This document shows, one piece after another, positions 60,176 through 64,000 of a DNA stretch of 64,000 bases. Each line of letters opens with the position of its first letter. Within the stretch, counting starts at the first letter, position 1. The notes under the pieces were generated by a model, which saw only the letters and a list, made by a program, of their open reading frames with translations, did no database searches and was not told the origin of the DNA. This stretch comes from an uncultured Collinsella sp. (GTDB lineage: Bacteria; Actinomycetota; Coriobacteriia; Coriobacteriales; Coriobacteriaceae): NCBI GenBank assembly GCA_934654835.1, contig CAKUGY010000007.1, positions 1 through 64,000 of the forward strand, read 5' to 3'. A program made the position numbers and the translations under genes.

Positions 60176-61627
60176 CTACTCGACCGTATCGACGGTTGCC
60201 GCCACGTTGCCGTCTGCCATACGCACGTGGATGGCGTCGCCGGGCTTAAAGGTCTTAGCGCTCGTAGCCACACCGCCATCGCTGTATGCGATGGAGTAGC
60301 CGCGGGCAAGCACCTTGAGCGGAGACAAGGCGTCGAGCGAGGCCGCTGCGCGACCCAAGTCGGACGTGGGCTTGCTCAACATCGTGCGCCCCTGATGTTC
60401 CAGACGAGAGCTCGCGAGCGTGAGCGCATGGCGCTTGCCGTCGAGCCCGGAGGTGCTTGCAACCAAGCGCTCGGGCAGACGCTCGAAGTTGGAGCGGAAG
60501 GCACCGACCGAGCGCGTAATGGCACCGGACAGGCGATCTGCCGTCAAGGCAAGCTCCGACTCGCGACGCTCGACCATAAATGTGGGGTCGTTGAGACATG
60601 GGCGGCACGCTGCCGCATCGAGCGCGTCGCCCAAGCGCGCCGTATAGGTGTCCCAGGCACGACGACCACGCTGATCGAGCATCTCCAAATCGACCTGATC
60701 CGACCCGATCATCGAAGCCATCGCAGCACCTAGGCGCTGATGGCGTGTCTCGAGCACATCCGCCAGCTCTGTCATGGCCGGTGCCACGGATTCTGCCGCC
60801 GCCGTGGGCGTGGAGGCACGACGGTCGCTCACCATGTCGCAGATCGAGGTATCGGGCTCATGGCCAATACCCGTCACCACGGGCACGGGACAAGCCGCCA
60901 CCGCGCGGGCAAGTTCCTCGTCGTTAAAGGTCATGAGGTCCTCGAAGGAACCACCTCCACGCACGAGCAAAATACAATCGGGCGCCGGCGTAATGGCAGC
61001 GGCGCGACGCAAGCCTTCGATGAGCTCCGTCGGCGCTCCCTCACCCTGCACCTTGGCACCCACGCAAACGAGCTCGACAAGTGGGTTGCGACGGCGCAGC
61101 GTACGCTTGACGTCGTCGATCACGGCGCCCGAAAGCGAGGTGACGACCGCCACGCGTGAGCAAAACACCGGAATGCGACGCTTGCGGGACTCGTCCATCA
61201 GCCCCTCGCGGCGCAGTTTTTCGGCCAACTGCGCCACCTGTTGACGCAGCAGCCCCTCCCCCGCCAGCGAGAACGAGCGAGCGACAAAGCTCATACGGCC
61301 CGTGGGCTTATAAAGATTGAAGCTGCCCTTAAAGCTCACCTGCATACCGTCGCGCAAATCGAAGGTGCGCTTAAGATAGGCGCCCTTCCAGATGATGCAA
61401 TCGACGGCGGCAGAGTCGTCCTTGATTTGAAAGTAGCAGTGGCCGCTTCGGGCATTGGGACCACGAAAGCCCGTGACCTCGCCCAGGACACTCAGCTGCG
61501 GAATAGCATCGAGCGCGCCAGCGGCGATCTCCACTGCCTGGCTCACGCTGAGCTCTTTGCGCTCCTGTTCGTCCGATCCGTCGAACTCGGCGGAAACGGC
61601 ATTGCCGGTTAGATTCCAGCCTGCCAC
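60176..61627 (-). CDS. xseA: Exonuclease VII large subunit
   Basis: A 483-residue protein. The N-terminal OB domain (LSVLGEVTGFRGPNARSGH, FQIKDDSAAVDCIIWKG) is followed by the catalytic domain with VARGGGSFEDLMTFNDE-type (here LLVRGGGSFEDL) and GIGHEPDTSICDMVSDRRASTPTAAAE-type segments, then long coiled coils. It degrades single-stranded DNA. The start is a GTG at 61627 just after aaaggagg; an ATG at 61645 is an alternative. Confidence 0.94.
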   Translation of the reverse strand: MAGWNLTGNAVSAEFDGSDEQERKELSVSQAVEIAAGALDAIPQLSVLGEVTGFRGPNARSGHCYFQIKDDSAAVDCIIWKGAYLKRTFDLRDGMQVSFKGSFNLYKPTGRMSFVARSFSLAGEGLLRQQVAQLAEKLRREGLMDESRKRRIPVFCSRVAVVTSLSGAVIDDVKRTLRRRNPLVELVCVGAKVQGEGAPTELIEGLRRAAAITPAPDCILLVRGGGSFEDLMTFNDEELARAVAACPVPVVTGIGHEPDTSICDMVSDRRASTPTAAAESVAPAMTELADVLETRHQRLGAAMASMIGSDQVDLEMLDQRGRRAWDTYTARLGDALDAAACRPCLNDPTFMVERRESELALTADRLSGAITRSVGAFRSNFERLPERLVASTSGLDGKRHALTLASSRLEHQGRTMLSKPTSDLGRAAASLDALSPLKVLARGYSIAYSDGGVATSAKTFKPGDAIHVRMADGNVAATVDTVE

Positions 61628-61696
61628 GCACCCTCCTTTCGTCATCGTGCACAAGGGCTCCGGCCCTGCGCAAATTCAAGTCCCACACATAGTACA

Positions 61697-61726
61697 GCGC
61701 CGCGGGGACACGAATCCCCGCGGCGC
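61697..61726 (-). terminator. Strong hairpin after the zinc peptidase gene
   Basis: A perfect 12-bp GC stem (61697-61708 with 61715-61726) lies between the peptidase stop and xseA. There is no T-run, so termination is uncertain. Confidence 0.5.
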
Positions 61727-61742
61727 CTGTCAGCCCAAGTTC

Positions 61743-62447
61743 TTATCGGTTGGAGTTTCTGTTGTAGCGAGCCATAAGGTAGAGCAGCTGAATAATCGAG
61801 GTGAGCGCCGCCGCCACGTAGGTAAGAGCGGCCGCCGTCAGCACCTTCTTGGCACCGTTGACCTGCTTGGAGCTCATGCCTGACTGCTCAATGTAGGCCA
61901 CGGCGCGGCGACTGGCATCAATCTCGACCGGCAGTGTAACCAGCTGGAACAGCACGCTAAACGAGAAGAAGATCAATGCGAGGGTCGTGAGCCCCGCGAT
62001 GTTCATAAACAGGCCCATGAGCAGCACGATCGTCCAAGTGTTCTGGGTAAAGTTGACGACCGGCACGAGGGCGGTGCGCACCTTCATCATGGCATAGCCG
62101 CTTTGACGCTGCGCGGCATGGCCCGCCTCGTGGCAGGCGACGGCAACGCTTGCGACCGACCCGCCCGAGCGGTTGGCATCCGACAGATACAGGTTGTTGT
62201 CCTGCGGGTTGTAATGATCGGTGAGCTCGCCGGCAACGCCCTTGATACCCACGGCGTTGCAACCGTTGGCGTCGAGCATGCGGCGAGCGACCGTGGCACC
62301 CGTATCGCCGTCCGAACGAACCTTGGACCACGTCTTGTACGTCGAGTTGATATAGCTCTGGGCAGCAAGGCCAAGTACCGTGCAGACAAGAACAACCAGC
62401 AGGTACAGCGGGTCGATGCCAAAGCCGTATCCATAGTAGTAGGGCAT
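61743..62447 (-). CDS. Neutral zinc metallopeptidase (YugP family)
   Basis: A 234-residue membrane protein with an N-terminal helix (about 13-30), the zinc motif HEAGHAAQ (about 106), two central helices and a C-terminal helix, as in the YugP/PF04298 family. It starts MPYYYGYGFGIDPLY. Its substrate is unknown. Confidence 0.9.
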   Translation of the reverse strand: MPYYYGYGFGIDPLYLLVVLVCTVLGLAAQSYINSTYKTWSKVRSDGDTGATVARRMLDANGCNAVGIKGVAGELTDHYNPQDNNLYLSDANRSGGSVASVAVACHEAGHAAQRQSGYAMMKVRTALVPVVNFTQNTWTIVLLMGLFMNIAGLTTLALIFFSFSVLFQLVTLPVEIDASRRAVAYIEQSGMSSKQVNGAKKVLTAAALTYVAAALTSIIQLLYLMARYNRNSNR

Positions 62448-62511
62448 GCGAATTCCTCCGAATCAAGTTACACGTTGGAGGCATTCTACCCACTCAGGCG
62501 GTTAGGCTTCC

Positions 62512-63645
62512 CTACAGTAGCTCGATTTTGCCGTCCTTCACGGTGAGTCCCATGTTGCCCGATAGCAGATCGTCCAGGCGCGAGCCCACGAGCTCAAAGC
62601 GCCAACCTTCGCGCAAGGGACTCTGCTCGGGATGCTCAATGTAGTCGGCCAAGTCATCGCGCGAGGCAATGACCGAAGTCGCCACGCCCGAACGCTCGGC
62701 AACCAGGCGAATGAGCGCATACATCAGGTCCGTCACGCTCTCCAGCTCCGGCGAGATCTGGCGGTGTCCGCGCACCATAAGCGGCAGGCGATCGTGCGGG
62801 CAGCTCGCGCCGCGCTTGATGGCCATGAGCGCGCCGTCCACGTCGCGCTCCCCCAGCTGATCGGTGCCGCGAATGCTGCGAAACTCCTCAACACGCACGG
62901 GGTTGCGCTTGACGAGCGCCAGCAAGGTGTCGTCGGACATGACCCACTTGCGCGGAATGTTGCGGCGCTCGGCACGGTCCTCGCGCCAAGCGGCGAGCTC
63001 TCGCGCAATGCCCAGCTGATGGCGGCTGCACGAGTTGATGCGCTTAACCTTACGGAACGCCTCGTGTCGGTCGGCGCGATAGTGCGACTCGTCGGCCAGC
63101 GGGCGCAGCTCGTCGAGCACCCAGTCCACGCGGCCCAGCTCGCGCAGGCGGCTCATCATCTCGGTATAGGCGACGATCAAGTATTTGACATCATCGATAG
63201 CGTACTCAATCTGCTTGTCGGTCAGCGGTCGGCGCGACCAGTCGGTCAGCGACTCGGTCTTGGGCAGCGAAACGCCGCAAAACGTCTGCACGAGCGCGCC
63301 GTAGGAAATCTGCTGGCGCTCGCCCAAAAAGGCTGCGGCCACCTGCGTATCAAAAATAGGACGCGGCAGCACGCCCACGGTATGAAGCATGACCTCCATA
63401 TCCTGCGAGCAGGCGTGGAACACCTTGGTCACGCTCTCGTCGGCCATAAGCTCGGCGAGCGGCGACAGGTCGTCGATTACCAGGGGATCGACCGCGACGC
63501 TCTCGGCAGGGGTGGCAATCTGGACCAGGCACAGGCGCGGATGGAACGTGCGCTCGCGCAAAAACTCGGTATCGACGGCAATCGCGTCGAACTCGCGGGC
63601 GCGCTGGCAAAAGTCGAGTAGAGCCTGATGTGTGGAAATGTACAT
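62512..63645 (-). CDS. rnd: Ribonuclease D
   Basis: A 377-residue 3'-5' exoribonuclease. The DEDD domain has VDTEFLRE, HACSQDMEVM and YAIDDVKYL; it is followed by an HRDC-like domain (LAAWREDRAERRNIPRKWV) and a C-terminal region. It trims tRNA and other RNA 3' ends. The frame opens 36 bases earlier; the ATG at 63645 (MYISTHQALL) gives the family N-terminus but has only a weak ribosome site. Confidence 0.92.
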   Translation of the reverse strand: MYISTHQALLDFCQRAREFDAIAVDTEFLRERTFHPRLCLVQIATPAESVAVDPLVIDDLSPLAELMADESVTKVFHACSQDMEVMLHTVGVLPRPIFDTQVAAAFLGERQQISYGALVQTFCGVSLPKTESLTDWSRRPLTDKQIEYAIDDVKYLIVAYTEMMSRLRELGRVDWVLDELRPLADESHYRADRHEAFRKVKRINSCSRHQLGIARELAAWREDRAERRNIPRKWVMSDDTLLALVKRNPVRVEEFRSIRGTDQLGERDVDGALMAIKRGASCPHDRLPLMVRGHRQISPELESVTDLMYALIRLVAERSGVATSVIASRDDLADYIEHPEQSPLREGWRFELVGSRLDDLLSGNMGLTVKDGKIELL

Positions 63646-63743
63646 ATCAACCCATCGAATAAGGTTAGGCCCGAAAAACACGGGTAGGATATCGGCATTG
63701 CCTTACAACTATACTCGGTTAGTCACAGAACGGGAACGTAAGT

Positions 63744-64000
63744 ATGCGCTGCCTTATCATCCACAACCCGGCATCGGGCCCCAGCTCAGATGAAATCTTC
63801 GCATTCACGCACGCCCTCTCGCAGGGCGGCGACGAAGTCGTGATGCGCTTTATCGGCGACGGCATGGAGCCCGAGGACGCCGTGGCGGACGTGCGCGAGT
63901 TCGATCGCGTGGTTATCTCGGGCGGCGACGGCACCGTCTCCAACGTGCTCGACCAGATGCGCGGATGCGGCGTTCCCACGCTCGTCTTTCCCTCTGGCAC
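63744..64000 (+). CDS. Diacylglycerol kinase-like (DAGK catalytic domain) protein, partial
   Basis: The first 85 codons of a gene that runs off the window. It begins MRCLIIHNPASGPSSDE and shows the ATP-binding GGDGTVSNVLD motif and VPTLVFPSGT, as in the diacylglycerol/sphingosine kinase-like family. It diverges from rnd. The start has a weak ribosome site. Confidence 0.88.
   Translation, partial: MRCLIIHNPASGPSSDEIFAFTHALSQGGDEVVMRFIGDGMEPEDAVADVREFDRVVISGGDGTVSNVLDQMRGCGVPTLVFPSG

Noticed and set aside
1..64000. tRNA, rRNA, prophage, transposase or CRISPR-Cas genes
   Set aside because: I found no cloverleaf, rRNA segment, transposase, integrase other than housekeeping XerD, or cas gene.

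Overview
The window looks like chromosome of a high-G+C anaerobic actinobacterium of the class Coriobacteriia, most likely Collinsella or a close relative. This is inferred from gene content (a complete actinobacterial-style mraZ-to-divIVA division cluster, an arginine deiminase pathway, Pta/AckA fermentation genes), GC-rich codon use and strong Shine-Dalgarno sites. It was not tested by database search. From about 5.4 to 43.5 kb every gene lies on the minus strand, so most operons read right to left. No rRNA, tRNA, CRISPR array, prophage or insertion sequence was found. LAYOUT. 0-2.6 kb: a PARG-like protein, a Bax-inhibitor-1 family membrane protein and an unknown gene. 2.7-4.5 kb: low-affinity phosphate transport (Pit plus its PhoU-like DUF47 partner). 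4.8-5.3 kb: a nitroreductase. 5.4-29 kb: the division and cell-wall cluster, read from mraZ at 29.0 kb: mraZ, rsmH, ftsL-like, ftsI, murF, mraY, murD, ftsW, murG, murC, murB, ftsQ, ftsZ, pgeF, then after an inserted pstSCAB-phoU operon, yggS, sepF, yggT, divIVA. 29.5-34.4 kb: xerD, pyrG, a small winged-helix regulator and a DUF1846 protein. 34.9-43.5 kb: arginine catabolism in two blocks, arcA1-arcB-yfcC and arcA2-arcD(APC)-aminotransferase; the two arcA genes are identical at the DNA level. 44-50.4 kb (plus strand): polyphosphate kinase, an rRNA uracil methyltransferase, a DJ-1 protein, Maf and a P1-family peptidase. 50.7-53 kb: UDP-galactopyranose mutase and a glycosyltransferase. 53.2-57 kb: pta facing two tandem acetate kinase genes. 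57-64 kb: an MFS exporter with a LysR regulator, HIT protein, exonuclease VII, a zinc membrane peptidase, RNase D and the start of a diacylglycerol-kinase-like gene. HOW IT WORKS TOGETHER. Three parts of phosphate metabolism are present (Pit/DUF47, Pst/PhoU, Ppk). Arginine is taken up by exchange, deiminated by ArcA and split by ArcB to carbamoyl phosphate; no carbamate kinase is in the window. Acetyl-CoA is turned into acetate and ATP by Pta and AckA. MOST UNUSUAL. At least seven intergenic regions carry very long, near-perfect hairpins (arms 15-34 bp, with smaller nested stems). They share an architecture but not a sequence, and they lie mostly after converging genes or between operons. I do not recognise them as a described repeat family; they are the best candidate here for an undescribed genetic element or RNA system. 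Other points are the shared two-site operator in front of both arcA copies, a composite control region before mraZ, a PARG fold lacking its usual second catalytic glutamate, and yggT with a probable AUC start.
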